DNA from: Neobacillus niacini
GTDB lineage: Bacteria; Bacillota; Bacilli; Bacillales; Cytobacillaceae
Direction: 5' to 3'
NCBI RefSeq assembly: GCF_023715785.1
Contig: NZ_JAMBOX010000022.1
Coordinates: 1-64,000 of the forward strand
DNA length: 64,000 nucleotides
The notes under the pieces: model-generated
Seen by the model: the letters and a program-made list of their open reading frames with translations, nothing else
Told to the model about the DNA's origin: nothing
The model's database searches: none
Shown: positions 26,428 through 35,072 of the stretch, one piece after another
How the letters are laid out: each line of letters begins with the position of its first letter
How positions within the stretch are numbered: the stretch's first letter is position 1
Program-made: the position numbers and the translations under genes

Positions 26428-26520
26428 TTTATTGCTGAAAATGATCGTTTATTTGCGGAAAAGCTGCTTTTATTTGCGAAAATGACAGTTTTATTTGCGC
26501 AGTTGCGGTTTTTATTTGCG
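26428..26520 (+). repeat. Iteron row with 21-bp period, putative replication origin
   Basis: Four exact copies of TTTATTTGCG begin at 26448, 26469, 26490 and 26511, exactly 21 bp (two helical turns) apart. A degenerate copy, TTTATTGCTG, sits at 26428. The following bases are partly conserved (GGAAAA, AAAATG). An AT-rich stretch follows at 26523-26575 and could be the unwinding site. The array lies just upstream of the initiator gene. Confidence 0.75.
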
Positions 26521-26754
26521 GTTTCGTATTTGAGGGGTAACTTTATATTTTTTTCTGTTGTATTCTTTGAAGTAATCTATGTGTTACTCTCTGGTATTGC
26601 TTGGTTCGGGATTGTTTCATCCATGAAGCAGACTGGATAGGTATACGGCTCATCTTGAAACGCACATGGCTCAACTTGCATTCTACATTCGTTCCATTTG
26701 GGTCGTGAGCAGTTCAAGATGGTGTAGGGAATCTTCCACTCTACACTCGCCCAT

Positions 26755-26800
26755 AAAAAAAGTGCCAGGCACATTCCAATTTCTGGTGTGTCTGGCACTT
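26755..26800. terminator. Hairpin GTGCCAGGCAC...GTGTCTGGCAC
   Basis: A long near-perfect inverted repeat preceded by seven A and followed by TTAG can act as a terminator for the coiled-coil gene on the minus strand. Elements with GTGCCAGGCAC arms are, from memory, frequent intergenic repeats in Bacillus genomes. Confidence 0.6.
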
Positions 26801-26817
26801 AGTTAAATCTTTTAAGT

Positions 26818-27288
26818 TTAATTTTCAACTCTTTTTTCAAGGTTGAATATTCTTTTGTCCATTTTTGTTAGTCTATTGTTAATATAATCCACTTCGTTAT
26901 CAAGATTCTTTTTCTGTAATTTTAGAAGACTAAGTACGTCATCTTTTTGTGAAGCCTCGATTCTTTTAACCGTATCAAATACCTGGTCAAGTTTATCTTC
27001 CATGTTATGTTGTCTTTCATCAATCTGTCCTAGTTGATTCTCCATGTTATGCTGTCTTTCATCAATCCGTCCTAGTTGATCCTCCATGTTATGTTGTCTT
27101 TCATCAATCCGTCCTAGTTGATCCTCCATGTTATGCTGTCTATTATCAATCTGTTCTAATTTATCTTCCATTCCTGCAAATCGTTCTTCCATGTTATGCT
27201 GTCTATCATCCATACGTTCTAGTTTTTCTTCCATTCTTTCCTGTCTATCATTCATTTTTTCTAACAAATCTAATATTTTGTTTTCCAT
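26818..27288 (-). CDS. Coiled-coil protein with 14-residue tandem repeats
   Basis: The protein has about 156 residues from the ATG at 27288, or slightly more from upstream starts. Its centre is a row of near-identical 14-residue units of the form DQLGRIDERQHNME, repeated five to six times. Two heptads per unit indicate a continuous coiled coil. The matching DNA is a 42-bp direct repeat. No membrane segment is visible. The function is unknown; repeat number may vary between strains. Confidence 0.65.
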   Translation of the reverse strand: MENKILDLLEKMNDRQERMEEKLERMDDRQHNMEERFAGMEDKLEQIDNRQHNMEDQLGRIDERQHNMEDQLGRIDERQHNMENQLGQIDERQHNMEDKLDQVFDTVKRIEASQKDDVLSLLKLQKKNLDNEVDYINNRLTKMDKRIFNLEKRVEN

Positions 27289-27414
27289 TTTGTTCACCAT
27301 CCATGAATTCATTATAATGTTTTTTACCATGCCTTGCTATTGTTTTAAGTCGTTTATCCTTTCTATCACTTGCCAAAATACTGGAATGATAAGGAAAATA
27401 CTAACAATAGCACG

Positions 27415-27852
27415 TTAGATTCGCATGACATCAAGATATCCTTTCCTTTTATATTCCTCATATGAAATGAGATATATTTCTGGTACCTCACCGAACAAAA
27501 CGGTGAATTTTCCGTCAAAATAAGAAACCAAATAGCTTTTATTCAAATCAACCTCATTATTATTTTTTAATTTTTCTTTATACTCATTTATTAACTCTTC
27601 AGTAATAGGGGTATCGATACTAAATAAATCCTTGGAACCATCTTTCATTGCAATTCTGAACATTCCGTAACCATTTGATTCTTCTACCCTTAATTTTATC
27701 TTGTTTTCCACTTCATCAAAGTATTGTTCACGAATATAAGTGTATCCGCAACAATAACAGTAGATGTACCTCTCCCCAATCTTATAATAATCCTCATCAA
27801 TTGCTAAACCGCCACACTGAGGGCAAGCACGATTAACCATCATGGAAGCCAT
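27415..27852 (-). CDS. Hypothetical zinc-ribbon protein, 145 aa
   Basis: The N terminus has two Cys pairs, RACPQCGGLAID and YIYCYCCGYTYI, which should bind one zinc ion. The remainder is a soluble alpha/beta region (SYLVSYFDGKFTVLFGEVPE). I do not recognise the family. Confidence 0.6.
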   Translation of the reverse strand: MASMMVNRACPQCGGLAIDEDYYKIGERYIYCYCCGYTYIREQYFDEVENKIKLRVEESNGYGMFRIAMKDGSKDLFSIDTPITEELINEYKEKLKNNNEVDLNKSYLVSYFDGKFTVLFGEVPEIYLISYEEYKRKGYLDVMRI

Positions 27853-28796
27853 AATGAAATCCTCCCAAATTTATTATTTTTATCAATACCTGAAAAAAGA
27901 ATTAGAGCTATCATAGGAAAAGTTATACTTAAGAATCGAGAGTATTAATAGTGAGTCTTTTGTTGAGGAAAACATACTTAAGTGGATTATGGTCAGTACT
28001 ATTTTATTGAAAATAGAGATGTTTTTTGAAAAACACCTCCCGATAGGGATTTTAACCGCCGGAGAGAAGGACTCTAGAGAAAATGCATGACACGAATAAA
28101 AATCAGAAGTGAATAAAAGTGCAAACAATGTAGAATTATGGAGGTAATTGCAGATAATTGGAAAACCTATAAATAGTATAGCAATGAAGAAGCATCATTG
28201 AAATATTTTTTTAAAAATTTCAATATATTATGAGAGTATGATCCGATTAAGACGAAAACTGCCAATGCCAATACGGCAGTGTTAGTGCCTACGCGTTCTT
28301 ACTATTCTGCTTATCTACTTTTCCCTGAGGACCCGAGCTGAAGATAGACGGAGAAATTTGCTTAATTGGTAATTTTCATTAAAAAAAGGCTTATATAGAC
28401 GGAGAGATTCCGCCTATTGACTCGAAAAATATAAAATTGAAGGATTTTGCTTTGCATAACCGGAAAACCTCCCTTTATTTTCCCAATAACGAGCTCTATT
28501 CTGCATTTAACCGGAAACTCTCCGCTTTATTTTACTATTGTTGGTTACTTTATTAAGACCAAGACATCTTAATTAAAAAGAACAAAAATAATAAATCTAT
28601 ATTTTTCCAAAGTTAGACAATCTTTATTCATTTCGCCTTACGAAATGTCAATAAATCACTAACGATAATTATGGAAATATTCTGATATCAACTGCTATCC
28701 TATTATATAGAAACTAGTGTTTCTAAAACTTATTAAAGAAAGGAGTGTTACAGCCGTCTGTTTTACATCCAATATATTTAGGAGGGACAGTTACGC
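27853..28796. other. Long gene-free region
   Basis: I find no convincing gene. The stretch 28340-28540 holds four short related blocks: two of AGACGGAGA(A/G)ATT and two in inverted orientation of the form ACCGGAAA.CTCC. Poly-A or poly-T runs separate the blocks. The right end includes GGAGGG before the hydrolase start. Confidence 0.45.
28340..28540. repeat. Group of short direct and inverted repeats
   Basis: TAGACGGAGAAATTTGC and TAGACGGAGAGATTCCGC lie 50 bp apart. About 60-110 bp further on, ACCGGAAAACCTCC and ACCGGAAACTCTCCGC are imperfect reverse complements of them. The arms can pair in several ways to form long hairpins. Confidence 0.5.
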
Positions 28797-30242
28797 ATGA
28801 AATTTATTAAAAAACCGTTCATTCTTTTATCAGCTTTAACCTTAACCCTGTCTTTGTACTCTTCAGCTATGGCCGATCAACCTGCACCTCAGGAGAAGTC
28901 AACTGCGTCCAATGTTAGCAATCCTGTTGTTACCGGGCCGATCCCGTCAAGTCCATTGGGAGATCCTTCCCACAATTACCCGCAGTTGGCGACAAGTATT
29001 GATTTAGACAAGTATGGGTACATAGAGGAGGAATTCTTTTTTGAAGGAAAAGCGGCACGCTATAGTACCGCCCAAGCGTATGAGATCGCCAATCCTATCT
29101 CCACTGATCATCCTTACAAATCACGTATGTTGGTTCGGCGTCCGGCATCACCGGAAAAGTTTAATGGGAAAGTCATTGTGGAATGGTTAAATGTTACGAG
29201 CGGATACAATCTAGATGCGATGTGGATGTCATCCTATGACCATTTCCTCAGGGAAGGATATGCCTATGTCGGAGTATCGGCACAGCGTGTTGGTGTTCAC
29301 CAAGGGGATAAAGCAGGTGAACCAACAAGCGGCTTACGGGCATGGAGTCCGGTTCGGTATGCATCACTCGATGTCACCGATGGCGGCAAGGTTGTCGATG
29401 ACGGGTTGGCTTTTGATATCTATTCGCAAGCAGCCCAAGCGGTCCTCCATCCAGTTGGAGTGAATCCGTTAGGCAATCTTAAGCCGGAGATGATGATTGC
29501 AGCAGGCGCCTCGCAATCCGAGAGTTATCTTGTGCGTTACTATAATAAGATCCATCCTCTGACCAATATCTTTGACGGTTACATGATGTACCTTGGAACT
29601 GGCAATAAACTGCGAACTGATCTTGATACGAAGGTCATTAAGGTCAATACAGAAAATGATTTGATTACGCTTGGGGAAGTGGCAGCACGGCAAGATGATT
29701 CCAATGTGCTTCGCACTTATGAAGTGGCAGGTGCGTCTCACGTAGGTGGCGGCTCGGACTACCGTACCAATATCCTGATTCGTGATCACCTCCCTGTAGC
29801 GGACATATCTGTTTGCCAAAAACCTGCATTAAGCCGTGTCCCGACTGGCTATGTTGTCAATGCCGCTTATGAGCACCTTGTTCGCTGGATTGAAGATGGC
29901 ATTGCGCCGCCAAAGGGTGAACGAATCAAAGTCCAATCCACTTCCCCTGTTGTCATTGCTCGTGACAGTAACGGAAATGCCCTTGGTGGCATTCGTTTGC
30001 CACAGCATGCCGTACCAACTGCGACAAATACGGGTATGAATAGTGGAGGAGGTTTCTGCTACCTGTTTGGATCGCATGAACCGTTTAGTGCGGAAAAATT
30101 AAAGAGCCTTTATCGTAACCACGGCTCGTATGTATCGGCAGTTACCCAAGCTGCTAATGATGTCATTAAACAAGGGTTCCTGCTGAAAGAAGATGCAAAG
30201 AAAATCCGGGAGGAAGCCGCGCAATCAAAGGTTGGTAAATAG
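28797..30242 (+). CDS. Secreted alpha/beta hydrolase domain protein
   Basis: 481 residues with a clear signal peptide (MKFIKKPFILLSALTLTLSL, cleavage near AMADQ). The mature part matches the large alpha/beta hydrolase family, with nucleophile elbow GASQS and a probable catalytic His in AGASHVGGG. GKVIVEWLNVTSGYNLDAMW is a conserved core segment. The substrate is unknown, probably an ester. AGGAGGG precedes the start, and a strong terminator follows. It is a single-gene unit. Confidence 0.75.
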   Translation: MKFIKKPFILLSALTLTLSLYSSAMADQPAPQEKSTASNVSNPVVTGPIPSSPLGDPSHNYPQLATSIDLDKYGYIEEEFFFEGKAARYSTAQAYEIANPISTDHPYKSRMLVRRPASPEKFNGKVIVEWLNVTSGYNLDAMWMSSYDHFLREGYAYVGVSAQRVGVHQGDKAGEPTSGLRAWSPVRYASLDVTDGGKVVDDGLAFDIYSQAAQAVLHPVGVNPLGNLKPEMMIAAGASQSESYLVRYYNKIHPLTNIFDGYMMYLGTGNKLRTDLDTKVIKVNTENDLITLGEVAARQDDSNVLRTYEVAGASHVGGGSDYRTNILIRDHLPVADISVCQKPALSRVPTGYVVNAAYEHLVRWIEDGIAPPKGERIKVQSTSPVVIARDSNGNALGGIRLPQHAVPTATNTGMNSGGGFCYLFGSHEPFSAEKLKSLYRNHGSYVSAVTQAANDVIKQGFLLKEDAKKIREEAAQSKVGK

Positions 30243-30270
30243 ACTGCGTGTAATGTATTTGTTATGATCC

Positions 30271-30297
30271 GCACCGCTTTTGCGGTGCTATTTTTTA
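30271..30297 (+). terminator. Terminator of the hydrolase gene
   Basis: GCACCGC, loop TTTT, GCGGTGC, followed by ATTTTTT. Confidence 0.85.
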
Positions 30298-30334
30298 TAA
30301 AGCTATGCTAAAGGTAATGGTAATTTTTATAATA

Positions 30335-30370
30335 AAAAGAGCACTCAATAGTTATTGAGTCCTCTTTTTA
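30335..30370. terminator. Bidirectional terminator
   Basis: AAAAAGAG and ACTCAATA pair with TATTGAGT and CTCTTTTT. It lies just downstream of the VOC gene on the minus strand. Confidence 0.75.
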
Positions 30371-30391
30371 GATATATCGGTTAAAAATAGC

Positions 30392-30811
30392 CTATTGGGA
30401 AATTAAGTATTTTTCTTTAAATATTGGACTCAATTCGCTCCAAACATCAAATTTATTTCCATTTATATCATAGAAAACAAAGTTTCTTCCTGGGTGTCCT
30501 CTGTTTTCAATTTCTCCAACTCTAATTTGTTTTTCAATAAAATCTTTATGTATCGCTTCTAAAGCACTTAACCCGTTGACTTCAAATGTTAACGAAAAAC
30601 GTTCTTCGCCGTGAATATCATAAAAATTGGAGCTTTGATTTTCATTAGACTTTATAAGAAATATGCTTTGATTAGCAAGGTTAAGGATTGCTTTATCTTC
30701 ATCTTTATAACTCAATTCAGCCCCCAATTTGTTTACATACCATTCTGAAGAAAGTTCTACATTTGAAACTGGAATATAAGTTGTACCCACTCTTACTAAT
30801 TTTTCACTCAA
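30392..30811 (-). CDS. VOC (glyoxalase/bleomycin-resistance fold) family protein
   Basis: 139-residue protein with two beta-alpha-beta-beta-beta repeats: TTYIPVSNVELSSEWYVNKL at the start and the C-terminal GHPGRNFVFYDINGNKFDVW with a metal-binding Glu/Asp position typical of the fold. These are small metalloenzymes or drug-binding proteins; the substrate cannot be told. GGAGGAG lies before the ATG. Confidence 0.75.
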   Translation of the reverse strand: MSEKLVRVGTTYIPVSNVELSSEWYVNKLGAELSYKDEDKAILNLANQSIFLIKSNENQSSNFYDIHGEERFSLTFEVNGLSALEAIHKDFIEKQIRVGEIENRGHPGRNFVFYDINGNKFDVWSELSPIFKEKYLISQ

Positions 30812-30896
30812 TCATTTCTCCTCCTTATAAGTCCTCTATTCGGAAAATTCTGATAAACCAAGTTTATCATAAGTAACACACAGTCAGAACAGGCAA

Positions 30897-31140
30897 CTTT
30901 CAACAATCATCTTGTTAACTGTATGTCGTCATTTCGAAGGCTGATTTGGTCTAAGAATTGTAACCAACTCAAATAATGGTCGAGGTATTTTGTTGTCACA
31001 CCATTAAATCGATTTATCCAGCCTTCAAACGACTTAGTCATAAATACTCGCTAAGCATCTGTACAAAGAACATTGGTAGGAGATCGTTTAGAACCAATAG
31101 CTTTATCCAATCGGGCTTTTACAATCCGTCCCTGACCGAC
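30897..31140 (-). pseudogene. IS1595-family transposase relic
   Basis: On the minus strand the translation VKARLDKAIGSKRSPTNVLC, then TDA-stop-RVF, then FEGWINRFNGVTTKYLDHYL matches the C-terminal ISXO2-like transposase of IS1595 elements. An in-frame stop replaces the Trp of TDAW and a central piece is missing. No terminal repeats were identified. Confidence 0.65.
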
Positions 31141-31152
31141 CACTTTTGAGCA

Positions 31153-31494
31153 TGTCTTTGGTTATCCAAATAATTATAAATCAAAGACAGTTTCGCCTCT
31201 TTCCTATGCCATTTTGTCTTTTAGAGACTTGTTCAAAGACATTTCCTCCTCTTCTCCGGGGGATTTTGTCTTTGATTATCCAGATAATTACAAATAAAAG
31301 ACAGTTTTGCCGCTTTCCTATGCCGTTTTGTCTTTTAGAGACTTGTTCAAAGACATTTTCCCCTCTTCTCAGGGGGATTTTGTCTTTGATTATCCAGATA
31401 ATTACAAACAGAAGACGGTTTCCGCTCTTTCCTAGGTCGTTTTGTCTTCAAGAGGCTTGGTCAAAGACATGTTCCCCTTTTTTTTGGGGGATAC
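31153..31494 (+). repeat. Tandem repeat, three units of 114 bp
   Basis: Units begin at 31153, 31267 and 31381, each with TGTCTTTG(G/A)TTATCCA. Inside each unit TGTCTTT and AAAGACA occur in inverted pairs, so each copy can fold. As 114 is a multiple of three, a repetitive open frame runs through it, but composition (Phe, Pro, Leu, Ser) and lack of a ribosome site argue that it is not coding. Confidence 0.8.
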
Positions 31495-31520
31495 TAATGG
31501 GAAAGTTTGGAGGTGTGAGC

Positions 31521-31688
31521 ATGGTTTTATTGGCCTTCTTTAGCAGAGAAAAACGGCGAGAGAAAAGAATTCAAAGAGGAAAATGCCCTGATTGCTCAGG
31601 AAAAGGATTTTTTTCATCAGGTTTCGAATCTTTGCATGTCCAAGACTGCAACACTTGTTTGGGTACAGGAAAACCCGTAAAGGAATGA
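31521..31688 (+). CDS. Small zinc-finger-like protein, 55 aa
   Basis: The protein has two DnaJ-type half motifs, KCPDCSGKGF and CNTCLGTGKP, that could hold one zinc ion. GGAGGTGTGAGC precedes the ATG at 31521. The longer upstream frame runs through the tandem repeat and is probably artefactual. Function unknown. Confidence 0.6.
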   Translation: MVLLAFFSREKRREKRIQRGKCPDCSGKGFFSSGFESLHVQDCNTCLGTGKPVKE

Positions 31689-31842
31689 CGACTTGCCTCT
31701 TTTCCTGTTAGAACAGAAAAAATTCACCTCACGCCACAGTCCTTGAAAACTGTGGTAATTTTTGTATTCTTAATTAACACGGGTTGGGTGAAAATTGTAT
31801 AATAGGTTGATACATACAATATTCCGTTAGGAGGAATCTGCT

Positions 31843-32211
31843 GTGAAAATGGAACATGTGGGGATTGTGGTGAAAGATATGGACGAGTCTTTAGCGTTCT
31901 ATCAAAACATCCTTGGTTTGGAATTAAGAAACAGAGAGCGGTTAAATGATTCTGTGGAGCTCGCGTTTTTATTTTTTCCAGAGCAGCCAAGTGTAGAGGT
32001 TGAACTCGTCTATGGCGGCCATGGTGAAGGCGAAGGAATCGTCAATCACTTGGCGTTTACAGTTGAAAACATAGAAGCTGAACTCGCTCGGTTAAAAGAG
32101 GCAGGCGTCAAATTGGTAGATGAAGAACCTCGAAGCCTTTTAAACGGTACTGTTAAAATCGCCTTTTTCCAAGGTCCGAATGGCGAGAAGCTGGAATTGG
32201 TTGAAGGGTAA
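31843..32211 (+). CDS. VOC family protein (lactoylglutathione-lyase-like)
   Basis: 122 residues, MKMEHVGIVVKDMDESLAFY at the start and a second module EGIVNHLAFTVENIEAEL with IAFFQGPNGEKLELVE at the end. Metal ligands (His near residue 5, Glu, His, Glu) are in place for a glyoxalase-type enzyme. The GTG start is supported by AGGAGG eight bases upstream. A decayed fragment of a close relative lies at 36452-36560. Confidence 0.8.
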   Translation: MKMEHVGIVVKDMDESLAFYQNILGLELRNRERLNDSVELAFLFFPEQPSVEVELVYGGHGEGEGIVNHLAFTVENIEAELARLKEAGVKLVDEEPRSLLNGTVKIAFFQGPNGEKLELVEG

Positions 32212-32263
32212 GTTTATTGGGCAAAAAAATATTCTATAAGTAGCAGTATCTTTATTAAATGTA

Positions 32264-32318
32264 AAAAGAGCCAAAAATACGCGAGTAATGCATGAAAACT
32301 CACATATTTTGGGCTCTT
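32264..32318. terminator. Repeated hairpin AAGAGCCAAAAATACGC, copy 1
   Basis: AAAGAGCCAAAAATACGCGAGT pairs imperfectly with ACTCACATATTTTGGGCTCTT. The same element, including flanking bases, recurs at 35546. Probable terminator. Confidence 0.65.
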
Positions 32319-32380
32319 CATTTTATTCCTTGTTGTGTTAAAGGGAAGTTTAAGTGCAAATATTCACAAGGTGTAAAGCT

Positions 32381-33223
32381 TTATTGACTTATAAATTTCC
32401 CATTTCGGTAATCAGCATATGCCTGTGCTATCTCTTCTTCTGTATTCATTACGAATGGTCCTCTTGCAACGACAGGCTCTTTTAATGGAACCCCAGCAAA
32501 TAATACTAAGCGTAATTGATCGGTTGCTGTTACTTGGATCAAACTTGGTTCTGAACCTGCAGCACCTAACCATAATGCTTGTCCTTTTTTTGCTTGGACA
32601 TTATTTCCTCCGAAAGAACCACTACCTTCCAAAACATATATAAACCCATTATAGTTGCCTGGTAAGTCTTGAATAACTGATGCACCATTTTCGATATTCA
32701 TTTCTACAAATGTTACTGGTACATAGTTTAAAGTGTTTGACACTACAGAACCCGATGAACCAGAATATACTCGAATGTGTGCTCCTTCTTCGTGACGAAT
32801 AGGGGCATCTTCTATATGAATGTTTTGGTAACGTGGCTCTACCATTTTATACTTCTGAGGAAGGTTAACCCAAAGCTGCAGGAGGTGTACACTTTCCCCT
32901 TCCCCTGGAGATTCATTATGAACAACGCCACGTCCTGCGGTCATAAATTGAAAATCACCACTTTGGAGTTTTCCACCTTCCCCCGTTACACTATCATAAT
33001 GATTAATAGTGCCGTCTATTACATATGTGATTGTCTCCATACCACGATGTGGGTGAATATCAAATGCCCCTTTTTCAAATTTATCTTCCATTAGCAATAA
33101 AAACGGGTCATAATCTTTCCAATTTCCTGGTTCTAGGACTGCTCCAGCACGATGAACTGCACTTATTTTTCTTTCCTGAACTGTCCAAACCTTCTGTATA
33201 TCACGAGAATGTAATTTGTTCAT
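32381..33223 (-). CDS. Pirin family protein
   Basis: 280-residue bicupin. The N-terminal cupin holds DPFLLLMEDKFEKGAFDIHP, then HRGMETITYVIDG and the metal ligands of pirins (His-x-His and Glu), and GDFQFMTAGRGVVHNE follows. Bacterial pirins are iron-binding, and some show quercetinase activity. It lies 74 bp downstream of the FMN reductase gene on the same strand, together with an LLM oxidoreductase, and probably forms a redox operon controlled by the divergent HxlR regulator. Confidence 0.85.
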   Translation of the reverse strand: MNKLHSRDIQKVWTVQERKISAVHRAGAVLEPGNWKDYDPFLLLMEDKFEKGAFDIHPHRGMETITYVIDGTINHYDSVTGEGGKLQSGDFQFMTAGRGVVHNESPGEGESVHLLQLWVNLPQKYKMVEPRYQNIHIEDAPIRHEEGAHIRVYSGSSGSVVSNTLNYVPVTFVEMNIENGASVIQDLPGNYNGFIYVLEGSGSFGGNNVQAKKGQALWLGAAGSEPSLIQVTATDQLRLVLFAGVPLKEPVVARGPFVMNTEEEIAQAYADYRNGKFISQ

Positions 33224-33297
33224 ACCATTTCCCCCTGTGCTCTGTGTTCTGTCTCAATTGACATCAAAACTACTTTACGAATTGCCATATCCATTTG

Positions 33298-33864
33298 TTA
33301 AAAATCATATTTTTCTTCTCTTTTCTTGCGAATTTCTGTATATGTTTCTGTTAACAAAACGGTATCCTCCACTAACCTGTCTATTCGGAATAGTACATCA
33401 TCATTTACAATTTCTTTACGATGAAAGTCTTTTTCCTCAATAAATACATAGGTTTGAACAATTTGTGCTTTCATATAGGCCAAGATCGGTTTTAATTGTT
33501 GTTCTGCTATTAAGTAATGCTTAGGAGTTCCAGCGGTTACAAGCATGCTGACAACTTTATCGCGAAATGCGTTTACAGGAAGTAAATCAAATATATTTTT
33601 TAATGTAGCCGGGATTGATGCCTGAAAAACAGGTGTACCAATGATAATGGCCTCTGCTTCCATTATTGTCTGTGTTATATATTTTGTATCGCCTTCATAT
33701 TCCTTATAGTTACGACCATCACTGAACTGCACCTCATACTCAGCTAAATCAATTAATGTCACTTCAGCATCAGGATATTTTTTAGTAAGTGCCTCGACTG
33801 TATAGTTCATAGCCGTTCTTGTTTTTGAGCCGACTTTTGAGCCGGATAATCCTACAACTTTCAT
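33298..33864 (-). CDS. NADPH-dependent FMN reductase
   Basis: 188-residue flavodoxin-fold protein beginning MKVVGLSGSKVGSKTRTAMN, the phosphate-binding loop of FMN reductases. EAIIIGTPVFQASIPATLKN is the second conserved strand. It would supply reduced FMN to the flavin-dependent oxygenase coded 12 bp upstream. Confidence 0.85.
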   Translation of the reverse strand: MKVVGLSGSKVGSKTRTAMNYTVEALTKKYPDAEVTLIDLAEYEVQFSDGRNYKEYEGDTKYITQTIMEAEAIIIGTPVFQASIPATLKNIFDLLPVNAFRDKVVSMLVTAGTPKHYLIAEQQLKPILAYMKAQIVQTYVFIEEKDFHRKEIVNDDVLFRIDRLVEDTVLLTETYTEIRKKREEKYDF

Positions 33865-33876
33865 TGTCTCTTCCTC

Positions 33877-34935
33877 CTATTTTTTTGCTGTGTATTTCTT
33901 AATTGTTGGTAAAATTTCAGTTCCGATGAGTTCAATATTTTTCATTAATTTATCAAAAGGCACACCGCCAAAATCCATTTGTGCAATATAACGTTGATGA
34001 CCAAATAGTTCATACTGATAAAGTATTTTTTCAATAATTTGCTGCGGACTACCGATATTCATTACATCTCGTGGGTCGACTCCCTGGGCAAATTGACGCT
34101 TTGGATAGCTTTGGCCGTTTATTAGTTGTAACCCCTGATTAACGTGGGGATATGACTCTTTCTGAGCCTGCTGTGTTGTTTCAGCTACGTAAAAGAAACC
34201 AGCAGTTGCAATTGGAAGCTCAGTTGGTTCAAATCCGCTCTGTTTTGCTGCTTCACGATAGGCATCTATAGAAATTTTGAAGGTAGATGCTTGACCACCT
34301 AAAGTAGCAAGAAACATTGGTACACCTGCCAATCCTGCCTTAATTGCACTAGCAGGTGGTCCACCCACTGCACGCCAAATCGGCAGGGAGCCGTTAAGCG
34401 GACGTGGGATGACCTTTGCATTTTTCAATGGAGCACGAAATTTTCCGCTCCAATTGACTACTTCCTCTTTGTTAATTTTCAATAATAACTCAAACTTTTC
34501 TTCGAATAACTCTTCATAATCTCGAAGGCTATAGCCCAATAATTCAAAGAGGCCTACCCTTGAAGCACGTCCGGCAATAATCTCGGTACGTCCATTCGAT
34601 ATCAAATCAATGGTCGCAAAATCCTCATATACACGCACTGGATCCGATGTACTGATAATCGTTGAAGAACTTGCAATTTTAATTTTTTCTGTCGCCTGAG
34701 CAATTGCTGCCAATACAACCGAATGTGCCTGAGTTGTAAAATATTCCTGATGACTTTCACCTACACTAAAAAAATCAATACCTGCTTGCTCGGCAAGCTT
34801 AGCTAATTCAATGATTTCCCGAATTCTTTGTTGAGCTGAAATACGCTCTCCTGCATGAGGATTGGGTATATGGTCTCCTAGTGTATAAATTCCAAATTCT
34901 AGACCCTTAGTTAGGTCGATTCGATATTTTTCCAT
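33877..34935 (-). CDS. LLM-class flavin-dependent oxidoreductase
   Basis: 352-residue luciferase-like monooxygenase. Conserved pieces are EFGIYTLGDHIPNPHAGERI, GIDFFSVGESHQEYF, IKIASSSTIISTSDPVRVYE and GRASRVGLF. It uses reduced flavin to oxidise an unknown organic substrate. The ATG at 34935 is preferred over a longer frame because AAGGTGG stands nine bases before it. It is the first gene of the operon and is divergent from the HxlR gene. Confidence 0.85.
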   Translation of the reverse strand: MEKYRIDLTKGLEFGIYTLGDHIPNPHAGERISAQQRIREIIELAKLAEQAGIDFFSVGESHQEYFTTQAHSVVLAAIAQATEKIKIASSSTIISTSDPVRVYEDFATIDLISNGRTEIIAGRASRVGLFELLGYSLRDYEELFEEKFELLLKINKEEVVNWSGKFRAPLKNAKVIPRPLNGSLPIWRAVGGPPASAIKAGLAGVPMFLATLGGQASTFKISIDAYREAAKQSGFEPTELPIATAGFFYVAETTQQAQKESYPHVNQGLQLINGQSYPKRQFAQGVDPRDVMNIGSPQQIIEKILYQYELFGHQRYIAQMDFGGVPFDKLMKNIELIGTEILPTIKKYTAKK

Positions 34936-35038
34936 ATTAGTCAACCACCTTTTTATATAAAGTTGTTTTCTTTTTCTATTTACAATGTTATTATTGCTCA
35001 TAATCACTAAATCAGGAAGTACGCACTTAAAAGTGGTA

Positions 35039-35058
35039 TAGTATACAAAAGGATACTA
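35039..35058. promoter_or_regulatory. Near-perfect palindrome, probable HxlR operator
   Basis: TAGTATACAAAAGGATACTA has arms TAGTAT/ATACTA around an eight-base centre. It sits between the divergent LLM and HxlR genes, immediately before the HxlR ribosome binding site (AAAGGAG), a fitting place for autoregulation and control of the operon. Confidence 0.6.
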
Positions 35059-35072
35059 AAGGAGAATAAAGA

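Noticed and set aside
27883..28128. 81-codon minus-strand frame
   Set aside because: The composition is Ser/Phe/Ile-rich and the frame has no ribosome site or domain, so it is probably chance.
29469..30077. Open frames antisense to the secreted hydrolase
   Set aside because: They mirror the codon structure of the real gene and have no starts of their own.
31153..31494. CRISPR array
   Set aside because: The three units are 114 bp long and directly adjacent, with no unique spacers, and there are no cas genes in the window.
31146..31520. Coding start of a 180-residue protein through the tandem repeat
   Set aside because: The repetitive part is open only because 114 is a multiple of three. It lacks a ribosome site, and the real gene begins at 31521 with one.
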